Positions 1 through 15,868 are shown, counted from the stretch's first letter. The stretch: DNA of 28,218 bases from Seison nebaliae (GCA_023231475.1 JALJEE010001247.1:1-28218), one strand, 5' to 3'. The notes: generated by a model not told the origin, from the sequence alone. Made by a program: numbers and translations.

Positions 1-564
1 CTTTAAATACTGGTATCACTAAGAACGTCAACATTGATTTAGATACAATTCCGTCAAGAATAATTCGATTTATCTCGTTCAAAATAATTCGGAGATTCGT
101 TTTACTTAAATTTGCAATGATGTTCATACAACAATTGTCCGACCCATGAGCTTTTCCGTTGTCAATTAGAGTGATAGCAGACGTCAGTTCTTCAATCGAA
201 ATAGGAACGCAATGATTATTAGTGGTAATAGCATTGCTTTCGGTGACAATATCTGATTCATTTCAATACATCATGCTTTGAAAGTGACTACGGAATGCAC
301 CTATATCAATCTTAACGGACGTCGCTTTCCTTGCAGATCGAAGCGTGGACCAGAACTTACGTGTGTCATGGTACATAATAATCGAATTGATTTTTTTTCA
401 TTATTCGTACGAATTAGTGAACAGATTGCACGACGAAATTTTTTCTTCTCTTTTCGCAATTGTAGTTGTTTCGTTGAGTCATTACAGAAACGAAGGTTGA
501 TCCTCGCATTATTACACAGAAAATCTATGACAATTGGATATGATAAGATTAGATGAACTACCAA
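1..564 (-). mobile_element. Decayed non-LTR retrotransposon fragment (linker and start of reverse transcriptase)
   Basis: Read on the minus strand, this segment gives a protein typical of the linker and first part of the reverse transcriptase domain of LINE-like elements. It has a basic stretch (EKKKFRRAICSLI), then DTRKFWSTLRSARKA, then FRSHFQSMMY, then EELTSAITLIDNGKAHGSDN, which corresponds to the usual 'GKAPGPDG' region, and finally FLVIPVFK at the window edge. The copy is broken. The frame shifts at an A-run on the minus strand (T-run near 391-400), and an in-frame TGA lies near 261-263 where a Trp would fit. The 5' side (endonuclease) is absent beyond about 564, as is usual for truncated insertions. 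The catalytic part of the polymerase would lie outside the window. The clade (Jockey, I, R1 or CR1-like) cannot be decided from this piece. It is not expected to be functional. Confidence 0.8.
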
Positions 565-731
565 CTACCATTAATAAACTTCATTAATAATCTTTTCTTT
601 TTCCAACTATTTAACACGTTTGAATTGTACTTGATTATTCGATTAGTTGTTTGGTTAATAATAAAAGACGTTTTAAAAATGATTAAAAATAATTGAAATT
701 AAATTTTAATTATTAAGAATTTCTGAAAGTT
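565..731. other. Short AT-rich spacer
   Basis: AT-rich sequence between the retrotransposon remnant and the stop codon of the secreted-protein gene. It probably includes the 3' UTR of that gene (minus strand). No canonical AATAAA on the minus strand was found here, so the cleavage signal is a variant or lies elsewhere. Confidence 0.5.
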
Positions 732-1438
732 TCACTCTTCCATAAGAGTCAATTCATAAGTTAATAGGAACAATCCTGTTGGCTTCGCAAATAACTCCTG
801 ATTGTAAATATTACCGTTAGACAAATACTCTTCAAACTGATTCTCACATTTAATTAAAACGTTGTCATCAATCTCCATTCCTAATGTACAATGTCTTAAA
901 ATCAATTCATTGTCTCCGAATTTCGTTACAATTCTCATCGGACCATTTACAAGTTTAAATATTAATTTGAAAATTTCGATTCCCAACGAATAGCCATCAT
1001 TCTCATATATATCCAATTTGCAACATATTGCATTAATTCTCCTTCTCATTTTCAAAATTGTAAAATTATGGAGACCGAATTGAGAACCAATTATAGGTAA
1101 AAGATCTTTCACTTTATTCCGATAACTAATCGCCACTAAATACAGATAAAATTAAATAAAAACTTAAAATAAAAGAGAAAACGTGTGTTCAAATAATAGT
1201 TTTCCATTGTGTCGGTCGTTATGGAGTTGAAAGTGTTAAGATAAATGATGTGTGAATACGACTCAGTAAATCCGAAACATTTGACTTTTTTGTAACAGGT
1301 GAGAGCACTTGTTTTTGCAACATTACAGTCTATACTTCCTTTCATTAATTTATATGTATTATTCTTTTGACCCATGATTGAGAAGAAGAAAACGAGAATG
1401 ATCAACCACTTCATCAAGTGGCGATGGATAACCATCAC
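732..1438 (-). CDS. Small secreted cysteine-containing protein, family unknown (two exons)
   Basis: Two exons can be joined: 1438-1183 and 1135-732, split by a 47-nt GT-AG intron (1182-1136) whose phases match. The product is about 219 residues from the first ATG, or 211 from the Met at 1414. The second start directly precedes a textbook signal peptide (MKWLIILVFFFSIMG), so MKWL is the more likely start. The mature part has cysteines spread over both exons (SIDC, LTCYKKVKC, AICCKL, RHC, KC), which suggests disulfides in the secretory pathway. No transmembrane segment follows the signal peptide. The C-terminus ends in LTLMEE. I do not recognise the family. A salivary, venom, cuticular or gut secreted protein would all fit, and none is shown by the sequence. 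It stands alone next to a transposon remnant. The gene model is supported by the intron size class and frame continuity. Confidence 0.6.
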
Positions 1439-1747
1439 AAAGTTGAATGAAAATGAAGGAAATTCGAAAGTTCGAAGTTTTTCTTAATGAAATTTGGATG
1501 AAATGTAGTTCCAAATGATGATAGCTTATAGTCGTCATTCCAATAACAGAATAATCGATGACATTTAAATTTGATCATAATCAACTTAAATTCTAAAATT
1601 TCTAATTTTCTCAACATTTTATTCGTTCATAAATCTTGAGAGTATCGAATTCTCGAAATTTCATTATAGATTTTTTTTTCAAAAATATTTTATGATGAAT
1701 TTAATCTCAATTAGACCTGTTATTAAACGGTCAAAACAATTGAATCA

Positions 1748-1895
1748 CGGTGATTTCGTCACCCTTCGATTTGTTTGCCTTGTTTTTCCAAATTCGGACA
1801 TTTTGTCGCTTTTGAAACGGACAATTCGTCACCCAATTTTTTCTAAGAACGGTGATTTTGTCATCCTGTTTTCTTAAAAGCGGTGTAGTTTCCCT
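1748..1895. repeat. Degenerate repeat of a CGGtgATTTcGTCAcc palindrome
   Basis: Five diverged copies of an approximately 17-nt module start at 1748, 1795, 1818, 1850 and 1881 (spacings 47, 23, 32, 31). The first copy contains the perfect inverted repeat GGTGA-TTTCG-TCACC. The others keep CGG, an AT-rich centre and GTC(A/G)C(C) to different degrees. The fifth copy is weak. Confidence 0.45.
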
Positions 1896-2692
1896 TATAT
1901 AGTATTTAATCGATTATCTTGTTAGTAGACTAATAGGTTGACTCTGAATGAGTGGATCGTTTTGACCGTTTAACTGTAGACCAGTTATCTCAACTTATAT
2001 TGAGAAGATAAAATGAAATTGGTATAATGAGAAGATGAATAATATTTTTTTGAGTGAATTGCGCAATTTGAGATGTTTGTCAGTATATAGTTTTGAAAGT
2101 GAATGAATTGAAAGAAGATGAATAATAATAAATTTTATTTTTATAAAAAAAATTAAAATTTTTAAATAACAAATTAAGTTTTAATAATAATAAATTTAAA
2201 GATTCATCGAAAAATGAGAGTTCTTCCATTGTCATAAGGAAACTTTGTAATAATGGAAAGAAGAATAGAAAAAAAATAGCAGATAGATCCATGCTTCATT
2301 TTGTGTGAGTTGAAAGTTGGGAAAATTGGAGTGAAATTGAAGAAAAGTGAATTGTCTTGAGAGGTGGAGGAGGAGAATGATATTTATAATAATCAGAAAT
2401 TGATGAAATGAAACGGGATGATTACGATGAAATATGTACAACAAAATCGTTTTGTCTTGAGATTGTTCCGAATTGAGAAGCATTCCACCAAATGGGATTG
2501 ATCTGATTGATTGAACTATATAAGTAGAGAATTCCATTCATTATTCTGATTCGATTACTCTGTTGGACAGAAATGATATTGGAAATGATTTGAAATCGAT
2601 TCACAAATCCAAATCTTCTTCCATATCTTCCATTTATCGATTGCCATCAAGTTATAGGAAGAGAATGAATGGTGTGTTAGAGAGATAGAAAA

Positions 2693-2708
2693 AGAGAGAG
2701 AGAGAGAG
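2693..2708. repeat. (GA)n microsatellite
   Basis: An uninterrupted alternating AG run in the intergenic region downstream of Groucho. Confidence 0.8.
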
Positions 2709-3133
2709 TAGGATTCTATTCAAATCAACGGAGAATAATAAAGTTGGATGAGATTGAAAAATGTTGTCAAGAAGAAAACATTCGTCCTCTCCCAAACTGG
2801 TGTGTGTGTGGAGGATGGGGGGAGGAACGAACGAATTGCAATAGATCATTTCTTGTTGGATGAATGAATTGAATGATTGAACGGAAGTGATCGATAGCGA
2901 TGATGGAGATTAGTGTGTATAAACATTTTTTTTTGAAAAAAAAAAGAAAGAGTAAATAGGAAATGATTTCAAATGGTAATGTTGTCTTAATATGTATAAA
3001 GAAAGGAAGAGATTAAGGAAGGAAGATATAAAATTAGAATTATTGAAATGAAATTCGCTTCAAATTCTTGAACAGAAGAAGAATATACACAAAATATCTT
3101 ATAATGTTTACCAATGTGATAATTTTGTTGCTA

Positions 3134-3139
3134 TTTATT
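3134..3139 (-). terminator. Candidate polyadenylation signal of Groucho
   Basis: TTTATT on the plus strand, that is AATAAA on the minus strand, about 165 nt past the Groucho stop codon. It overlaps the start of the trinucleotide tract. It is an inference from motif and position. Confidence 0.45.
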
Positions 3140-3174
3140 ATTATTATTATTATTATTGTTGTTGTTGTTGTTGT
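3136..3174. repeat. (TTA)n then (GTT)n compound microsatellite
   Basis: A trinucleotide run that switches from TTA/TTAT units to GTT units, in the presumed 3' UTR of Groucho. The same AAT/AAC-type units recur inside the Groucho coding sequence as Asn runs. Confidence 0.8.
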
Positions 3175-3303
3175 TTGAGTGAGAAATGTTGATTTGAATG
3201 TCTTATCGTATTTTGGTTAGTGGCTCAAATTGTAATATTTTTCAATTTCCATAATAATAATAGTGGATGATTTGTGGGATGAAAACAACAATCTTTACAT
3301 TAT

Positions 3304-7477
<4,174 letters not shown>

Positions 7478-8572
7478 GGCGGTGTCCAATGAACCTTTAA
7501 TTGTTGAACAATTAATATTAAGATTCTGTCAAAAAAAACAAAAAGGAGAGAATAGTGGATGAGGCACATATAGCAAATCGATCGAAATATATATTCTCTT
7601 CGCAGTAGACGAAGAAAAAGGAGACACATGAAAAAGAAACGAATGAATAAATGAATGACCAACAACTACTCACTCATTGAATGAGTGATTGAACGACTGA
7701 ATGAACGAGGGAGATGATTGAGAGAGAGAAATGGAGAACAAAGTAAAGAAAGGAAAATGCGGTAAGAGACGAAATTATCGGGAAAGAGAATCCAAATTAA
7801 ATAAAAAGAAATATGGCGAAGAAATAGAGAAGAGTAAATATCTAACGGGATTGCGATGAAACATTTTTCTACTTAAACTGAACAACCAACCGAAATATCT
7901 GTCATTACAACTATTACTTCTATACTCCTCGATCATCATTGTCATGATTATTCTTTTTATCATTTATTTATTTAATATGCTATTCTTATAATAATAATCA
8001 TAATCATCATCATCATCACCATTGGTACCATCATCGTTAGTAATAGGAATTCTAATAAAGTTAATATGAATAAAGAACATAAGAATGAAAAATTATATTG
8101 ATGATGATTATCATCATTCCTTCCCTGATAACAATGCTGATTATGATAATAAGTCTTTAAATGATGACGATTGTTGTTGATGATGAAAATGATGATGTTC
8201 ATCGTGATGCTTATTAAACAATAACATTAGAGAAGGAACATATAGCCTAATAAGTAATTTGGACATTATTTGAAGTGAGTGCATAAAAAGATAATTTTTC
8301 ACTTAAACAACATCGATCGACATGAAATAATATAATGGTATAAGGAGTAAATATAGAATTTCACAAAGATACAATCCATTTTAACATAATTCATATCGAA
8401 GGGAATTTATGTTCTAATCGATAACAGTTCAATTTATATGATAATTCCGTTTATTCAACATATACACATCAATAATATTATGGTGATGAGGAGGAGTTAT
8501 GTGCAACATAAATCTTCCTCCTTACAACGAATATACAACACAATTAGTAATTGGAAGTAGCGGGAGGTTGTG

Positions 8573-8594
8573 GAAGAAGAAGAAGAAGAAAAAG
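8573..8594. repeat. (GAA)n microsatellite
   Basis: An AAG/GAA trinucleotide run in the gene-poor region. Confidence 0.7.
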
Positions 8595-8883
8595 AATAGC
8601 ATTTCGGATAGACATTGGTAAATTTAATGGGAAATTGATTTAGAATAATATACGAATACATATCTCCCTCTTATTTAGAGAAAGGAATTCCTCTTTTATT
8701 GTTATTTATTCTGGCACTATTCTTATTTATTCTTTTCCTTTTTCATCTTCAATAAAAACAGAAATTGTTTAGTTCCAACTACGTCAAAAAAAGAAAAGGT
8801 AAATCTTTCTTGAAACGGCAATTCTCCTGTAGTCTCATGGAATTACTTTTCGTTAGAATAATGATTTTGCTTCAAAAAAAAAT

Positions 8884-8902
8884 TTCATTCATTCATTCAT
8901 TC
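8884..8902. repeat. (ATTC)n tetranucleotide repeat
   Basis: Four to five ATTC units, followed by ACTC variants, in the gene-poor region. Confidence 0.65.
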
Positions 8903-10947
8903 ACTCACTCATAATATTGTAGAGTTGAGGAACAAAATAAAATGATGATGATAATAAAGAACTTTTCACTTCAATCAAATATAATAAATATATTAATTTG
9001 TCAAACAGACACATTATGTAAGATGATATATGGATGGATGATACACAGAAGAAATGATACAACCATTTTATGTGAAGATGAATTCTCAAATTCATCCACA
9101 TCATTTACTGCACACTCGATATTTACCATCCATATACATTAATAAATGTATGCATGCACCGGAAAGTATTAAATGCAAAACATCATAACTTGCAATTTCA
9201 CACTAATTTCAATTTGACATATTTCACTCATTCTCCCCTTTAAGTAGTGGTGTTGGTGCATTTTCTGTGCACTCACCAAAACGGAAAAGTAGAATTCCCA
9301 TTTTCTCCCTAATTATCAGAGATAACTTTCTATCATCGATAACTATCATCAAATATTCTCTCCTCATTCGAAAGATAAAGAGAATGAGGAACAATTATAG
9401 CGGATATATCATCATTTCAATCGCTTTATTTTTCCTTCTGAATAAAAACAAATCAGTTTGATGATCATCATATAAGAAGGAGGAAGAAAAAGGTAAAAAA
9501 AATAAATTAAGAGACATAATAACAATCAGTTGGAGAAAGTTGAGAATCGCCCAAATATTAATAATAAAGACATTTCCCATCTCATCATCTTCATCATCAT
9601 CATTATCATGGTGTTCTATATCATGAAGATGATTATGTTCATTTTCCTTTTATGGATACTTTCCATCTCATTTCATCAATACTTTTTTTTCTAACTAGCT
9701 ACTAGGTAGTTAAAAGGGGGAAATATATAGAGTAAAAATAAAATGAAAGAAATCACTTCAAATGGAATATATGTAGAAAATAATCATGTCCTTTCTTTTC
9801 CAATAACAACAAATCGACCATTTTCATAACGATGCCATATTGATACATACTTACATTTGAATACTATCCATCTACTAATGAGCACGCAAAATTGTGCAAA
9901 GGTTATTCTTAATTCATCAAAAGCAAACATCATATCTTCAATATTGGATAACTATATTATTACTCGACATTCATTCAATTTAATTGCTACCGACTGGATT
10001 TCACTTTCCATAACTTTCTCATAAGAAAATCAAGTACTTCAACAATTTCATTGTGAAGTGAATAACAACTAACCAATCGAAAGGAATGGAAGACGAGGAA
10101 TATGGTTAGAAGAGTAATCACTTTACATGTTTATTGATTTTAAGTAATTGATTTTTGTGAGACTTGTAAGAATGAAGGAAAACGGAAATTAGAGTTTGCA
10201 CGACTTATATGATTCGTTTCGGATTAATATTATATAATTGTATGCTTTCTCCTTCAAGTCAAAATCGGTCCAACATTTTTCTCATTTTTCAAAAGGAAAT
10301 AATTTAAAGGAACTGTTTAAAAAAACAGGAATAATCAATCTGAAATGATTACAACATATTGGAATTTGATAAATTGGAATTGAAGAGAAAAGAAGTGAAA
10401 TTCTATAGACGTAAAATTCATTATTGAACGGAATTACAACATATTATTTATGAAAGTGTTGAGAATGATTATTGATGAATGATGATGAATATTGTGTGCA
10501 GTTTGAATGCATAAGATCAATCTGAATGTTTCGTTGAAAATTCTAAAAGTAAATGTTTTAAGTGATAAGTTGTATAATAATGAGTTGTAATTTACTTGGA
10601 AGTGGATCGATGAAGACAATGATTCCTCCTAGTTGGAATAATGTTCATTTACCTTATTCACCAAATGAATAGATAATTATCATGATGAAGAATTGAAACT
10701 TTTCATAATGAAACGAATAAATATCAAACGGTATTATTCTTACAGATATATGTTATGTCATTAGCTACTCACTTATCTTCTCCAGTTGCATGTGTGCCAT
10801 TTGATAATAGAATTGGAGATTTGTTACTGATCTTCCTTCAAAAACATTGAGGAATATTAAACGAATATTATTCGGAAACACACCAAAAAAGAACACACGA
10901 TACATATATCCGTAACAAAGGAATAATGATAATAAAATTAATTATAA

Positions 10948-10974
10948 GATGATGATGATGATGATGATGATGAT
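10948..10974. repeat. (GAT)n microsatellite
   Basis: About nine uninterrupted GAT units in the gene-poor region. Confidence 0.85.
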
Positions 10975-11294
10975 ATAGTCGACGAAGAAACAGGATGTAG
11001 ATGTCGATGAAGAAATTGTTGGAAAAGAAGATGAGAATAATAACAAAATAAGTGGTACATTAACATATTAAAGTTCTCCTTTTTTCTTCCATCAAATGAA
11101 ATGATTACATATCGGATGAATGCAAATCAAAATGCATCATATTAGAAGTCAATAAATGAAGAAGAGGAATAATATCAGTAGAAAGAAATGTTTATTACGT
11201 ACATTAACACACGTGTAGAATTAAGTCAATTTATTTGACTTTATATTAATATGTTCCTTATTTAATTCACATCAACAATTACTCAAATACAACA

Positions 11295-11314
11295 CCAACA
11301 ACAACAACAACAAC
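11295..11314. repeat. (CAA)n microsatellite
   Basis: A short CAA run with one interruption (CACCAA) in the gene-poor region. Confidence 0.7.
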
Positions 11315-12616
11315 ATAACTCTTCCGCTTCAAACATAATGTACCAAGGGAATTTGTTGAAATTAGGACATATATCTATCATCAATTCAGAGAGTAACTTA
11401 CAAATTATTTATGAATTCACCTACTAACTCCTACTAATCTTTTCTGACACAATCTACAGAGACAACCATCTATTCAGATTAGAACGGAAAATGACATTTC
11501 ATCTAAAGGACATTCTCGGTAGTACTCCTAATCGACTTTATTAATTCCAATAGCCCATAGCAATATTCATTACCCAATGTACTTAATCAATAATCTCATT
11601 CTATATCGTACATAAATTATTTATCTGATAACTCGACAAATCTGAAACGATTTGAATAATTTAATAAGGTGACTTCTAAAATAGGAGAAAGGAGATGAAT
11701 TATAAAGATGAAATGTCCCCTTCGATAAATAAGAAAATTCAAATGTCCCACATGATTTATTATTCATTTATGCAAATGAGAAGAAGGTACGAAGAATTTT
11801 GGTTAAAGCAACACGTACAGAACGATATGAAATGGAAGAACATTAAATTAATAATTCTTTACAAACAATTAATTGCTTCATAAATTCCTGTTTATTTATA
11901 GAGATAAATATTTATTTGTATGCGTACATTCCCACGTGATCTCATGGTGATGTTGTCAGCACCTACGTATCAGGAGTTAATGAATGAAATCCAAAATAAA
12001 ATAACTTCAACATAAACTAATAATTTTTGGTGAGAAATAAAAAAACTTTTTTTTTTGATATCATCTGTCTATCAATTAGATGATGAACAATGAAGTTACA
12101 CTAAACTTTCTACTCAAAAAAAAAATACTATGTTCATTGGAAAATATCTTAAGAAGGAAAGATCAGTAGTACATCATCACAATGATCATCATCAACCATC
12201 AAGATATGAGTCAATTGTGTTTATATAAATAAGTGTATATACACCATCATCAACTATCCGTTTTCTTAATAGTTCTGTTTTTCAAACTCCAACATGATAC
12301 ACAACAAATGAGTTTAAATATTAGAAACTGTTAGTAAAATAACTTTATATGTACCAAAGCAGAAACATATTGAAAGAATCACTAAAAAATGGTAAAGAAT
12401 CGTCGTTCTCTTTTCCTTATGCTCCTGATGTGAATCTCCTTATATGCTCCATGTTCATTTATTATTGTTCTATTCAATTTTCAGTCGTATAAGTAAATCG
12501 AATAAATCAAAATTTCTGTTGGTCACCACCTTTCCCTTCTCTATCGCTTTCCATATCTCTATGCTCGTCACTCTCTTCTTTTTTTTTTCAAGAGATGTTT
12601 CGTTAAAGAGACTTAC

Positions 12617-12790
12617 GTTTCTTTTCATCACGATCAGACACAATTAATTCCTTATCTGTTAGTGAGGCGGCGACAATCATTTTCTTCACTTTTGACTCTT
12701 CGCCAATTTCAACTTCAATGCGTGTCCGATATATCACAATGATATGGAAATATTCGAATGACAATGTCCGAATTACGTTCTAGTGCAAAA
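12617..12790 (-). other. Candidate exon with perfect GTAAGT donor (possible remote 5' exon)
   Basis: On the minus strand a reading frame stays open for about 57 codons from a TAG/acceptor-like site near 12781 to a consensus donor GTAAGT at 12616-12611. The sequence is visibly less repetitive than its surroundings. An internal ATG at 12680 would give a 21-residue start (MIVAASLTDKELIVSDRDEK, then K) before the donor, ending in phase 1. The nearest downstream minus-strand gene is Groucho. Joining to an AG at 7495 would keep frame into its ATG at 7477. Joining to the stronger CAG acceptor just upstream would make this a 5' UTR exon with a short upstream reading frame. No homology is recognised, so this is inference only. 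Confidence 0.3.
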
Positions 12791-13233
12791 CATGTTCGAG
12801 CAGAGACCACTAACCTTTAAGAGGGAGACCACCCAACATTTGTCAAGGGAAGAGAGTAACAAGAAGACAACAAACAATAGTAACAACAACAAGAGGAAAT
12901 CATTATTTGTGACAGAGAGATAAATTACTAAAAAATAATGGAAAAGATGAGAAGGAAAGGGATGGGGAGAGAGAATGTACATGATGATAATAATTGTTCT
13001 TTAATACCATTTCCATTTAATTGAGAGATCTCACCCATATTAACATAATAAAGAATGTTTCTTCTTTTCTTATTTCACTCAAATTAATGGAAATTTTCTG
13101 AAAAGTTTATAAACAAATCAATTACGTAATATCAAATGATTTTTTTAGTAAGATTAAATGAATTATATTTCTATGAATATATTACACAAAAAAAAAACAA
13201 AATAATTTCAAAAGTTTTTCTTCTTTTATAACA

Positions 13234-13261
13234 AATAATAATAATAATAATAATAATAATA
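13234..13261. repeat. (AAT)n microsatellite
   Basis: About nine AAT units in the gene-poor region. It is the same unit type as in the Groucho Asn runs, but non-coding. Confidence 0.85.
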
Positions 13262-14615
13262 TCTAATGAAATATCTTGTGTAAACATCTCTTGCCTCCTC
13301 TCTCTTTGTTTCTAATCACCTTTTCATACAGAAGGAAACATTTAGAAATCGTATAAATGTTAACTTCAAATAGTCATAAAGAAGTGTATGTTATAATTGT
13401 TAATTGACAACAAATTGATAATTCAATTTGTCTACTTAACTTAACTCAATCGTCAATCATCACACCAATAATAGAAAATTTTTTTCGAGGTAAAAATCGC
13501 TTAAAATCGAATTGTCAAGGTCATGGAATTGTGTACAGAATATTCCTTAGATTAAAGTTGTTAGTTAATTAGTTGATCAATATTTTAATCTTAAAGATTG
13601 AATAAGAGAAAAAAATTTGGATAAGAAAAGTTTTATGGGGAAAGTAGAAAATAAAAAAATTTTAGAGTAGAATGAAGAAGATTAAACAAGTTCTATATAA
13701 AGTATTCGAATATTTCGAGTATAGTAATGACTTACGATAACATATTCTTATATAATAATAATGGAAATCAATTTTCATTTAATTCATCAGAAAACGAGGA
13801 AATGTTGAAGGAATGAGGCTGATATGAGCTCACTCATTCTTGTAAGTAGACGAGTGAAAGTGAAATGTTGAAGAACATTAATAATATTAATTTCAAATCA
13901 TTTAATTCAATATCAGAAATTAATGAAAATAGTGGAATGTGTATCAGGATAATAAATAATCAGATTTCCCAGTAACAACATCTTCAAACATTCGAAGCGT
14001 CACCTTGAAGAGTTAGTAGGAAAGTTGATTGGTGTACTTAACTGTTTGCACATAATGAAAATATATTACATGATGAATGGGGTGGAAGTGGATGATAATA
14101 ATTGAAACAAGAAATATTTATTATTTTTATTTCTCTTTAACTGAAACATTTTTTTTGTCATCTAATTCTCTATATCATTTCATTAGTATCTGTCAAGAAT
14201 TCTCTGTTTCCATAATGGAAAAGGAAACTCTCAAATCCCACTCTCTACTTCGTTTTTTTTTAAAGGAACGATTATCTTAATTGTGAATTTGAATTTGTCA
14301 TTTTTTTTTTTATTTTCTTTCCCTCAACCAATGTCCATCTCACATACCTATAATAAGAGAATACAAACAATGGTTTGTCTATCGAGTAATAATAGAATGA
14401 CAATCATGACAAACCCGTGAAGAAGATGTCTGTGCAAATGCTTCACTCTCGTCATATAAGAGAGAATGATCGGTCTATATGTGGAAATGTTTTCTGGGAA
14501 AAGAATTTATTGGAAATTAAAGTTCCTTTCAATAAGGAACGAATCGATAAGAAACTGGAAAATGGTAAGAAAAAAAAAAAGCGAATTGAATAAAGAAATC
14601 TATGACAAGCGACAT

Positions 14616-14691
14616 GATGATGATAATAATAATTAATATTATAATAATCATCATAATAATAATATTAATTATTATCATTATTATCATCATC
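14616..14691. repeat. Long near-perfect inverted repeat (hairpin)
   Basis: The left arm at 14616-14641 (GATGATGATAATAATAATTA and on) pairs with a right arm at 14660-14691 around an 18-nt spacer. The inner 16 nt of the arms match exactly, and the right arm then carries a 6-nt insertion (CATTAT) before pairing resumes. Both arms are made of GAT/AAT-type units, so it may have arisen from simple repeats. Confidence 0.75.
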
Positions 14692-15091
14692 ATCTTCATA
14701 AGAACAATAATAAGAAGAATAATTAGAATGATTTGATGAATTCACTTTCTCATTTATTAATATGTACAATCAACATAAATGGTCTTCTAATAACATTACA
14801 CATGCTACAATAGAATGAAATATAAAAAGGAGAAATTCATTTGCTTTTAATTTCGTTTTATAGGAGATTCCTGCTTCCATTACTTTTTTTCCAGTTTTAT
14901 TCTCCCTTCGTCTTAATTATCCTTTTCATTCCTATCGACATCACAACGGCAAATGTTCTCAAAAGAATAATCTTTCCCTCTTTTATTTCTATTTATAAAA
15001 TGGGAACTTGTAAATGGAAGCTATCATTCTCATAGGAAAATTTAATACACTCCAGTTGTTCGTCCAATCTTCACATATACACACAAATATC

Positions 15092-15118
15092 CACACACAC
15101 ACACACACACACACACAC
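15092..15118. repeat. (CA)n microsatellite
   Basis: A pure CA dinucleotide run of about 13 units. A second CA run lies at 15840-15868. Confidence 0.9.
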
Positions 15119-15228
15119 GTACAGATGGACATTAGAAGTAGTCGCATATCTCATCTTCTGGTAGGCGTGTGTATGCGTACATGTGTAACTGTTTGCATTA
15201 AGAAATTCATGTAAATAAATGAACAAAG

Positions 15229-15246
15229 ATATATATATATATATAT
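15229..15246. repeat. (AT)n microsatellite
   Basis: An alternating AT run of nine units in the gene-poor region. Confidence 0.8.
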
Positions 15247-15325
15247 GTATATAAATGAAAAAGAAAATGGATAATGGCAACAGTCATAAACATCAGGACA
15301 AAACAATAATAGTGGCAACAACATC

Positions 15326-15346
15326 AAGAAGAAGAAGAAGAAGAAG
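15326..15346. repeat. (GAA)n microsatellite
   Basis: About seven AAG/GAA units in the gene-poor region. Confidence 0.8.
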
Positions 15347-15839
15347 GTGAATAAGAATGAATATAAGATGTGTATGTACATTAGATCGGAAAATAGATGA
15401 AGAACAATTATGAGGATAATAACATAAACTATTGAAATATACACAATGAAGAAGAAGAATGATAAAAATTATAATTGAATGAACAAAATTTGAAGAGAAT
15501 GAAAGACGGTGAGAGAATTGCCTTCTAACTAATAACACATTAGAATAACAATCGTTCACTATATATGTACAGGAAGGAACGAGCTCACATCTCTCCATTA
15601 CACCTATGCACTTACATATGAATGTAAACACTAACCCGCACGAACATTCGAATACATATCCATATCAATTAATCTATCCCACATACAAAAAAATTCATTA
15701 ATATAAACATAAATAAGAATAGAAGAGTAAAAATGCCTCACAAAATACATCATTAATTTCGAAGACTTCCTTCCGTCTATTTGATGAGATCCCTCCTCTA
15801 ATTCGTGTGAATGATAAATAAATAAATAAATGAGCATCA

Positions 15840-15868
15840 TCACACACATACACACACACACACACACA
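15840..15868. repeat. (CA)n microsatellite
   Basis: CA dinucleotide run with one TA interruption near its left end. Confidence 0.85.

Larger units (their letters stand above)
1439..3303. other. Intergenic region with degenerate repeat and Groucho 3' UTR
   Basis: No convincing coding sequence. Open frames here are short, low in complexity and lack homologous motifs. The block 1748-1895 holds a degenerate palindromic repeat (listed separately). A (GA)n run lies at 2693-2708 and a (TTA)n/(GTT)n tract at 3136-3174. The right-hand end is probably the Groucho 3' UTR, since the gene stops at 3304 on the minus strand. Confidence 0.55.
7478..12610. other. Long gene-poor region upstream of Groucho
   Basis: No coding sequence is recognisable. 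The open frames are short, biased to Leu/Ile/Phe/Ser or His/Asn, and have no conserved motif. The content is AT-rich DNA with runs of simple repeats (GAA near 8573-8594, ATTC near 8884-8902, GAT at 10948-10974, CAA near 11295-11314). Either this is intergenic and regulatory, or it is a large first intron of Groucho (see 12617-12790). Confidence 0.5.

Noticed and set aside
278-556. 92-codon plus-strand frame near the left edge
   Set aside because: The opposite strand carries the reverse transcriptase signal; the plus-strand frame is its shadow.
1435-1617. 60-codon minus-strand frame upstream of the secreted-protein gene
   Set aside because: It has no signal peptide or motif and no in-phase splice into the next exon is evident; probably 5' flank.
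9255-9285. Small hairpin TTGGTGCA...TGCACTCACCAA as a possible microRNA precursor
   Set aside because: The stem is short and interrupted by a 4-nt bulge, far below a pre-miRNA stem, and there is no other support.
11920-11975. CACGTG E-box and TACGTA palindrome in a slightly GC-richer patch
   Set aside because: Six-base motifs are expected by chance in a region this long, and no gene start lies nearby.
15014-15444. Overlapping frames with runs of His-Thr, Cys-Val or Ile-Tyr
   Set aside because: They are translations of the (CA)n and (AT)n microsatellites, not genes.
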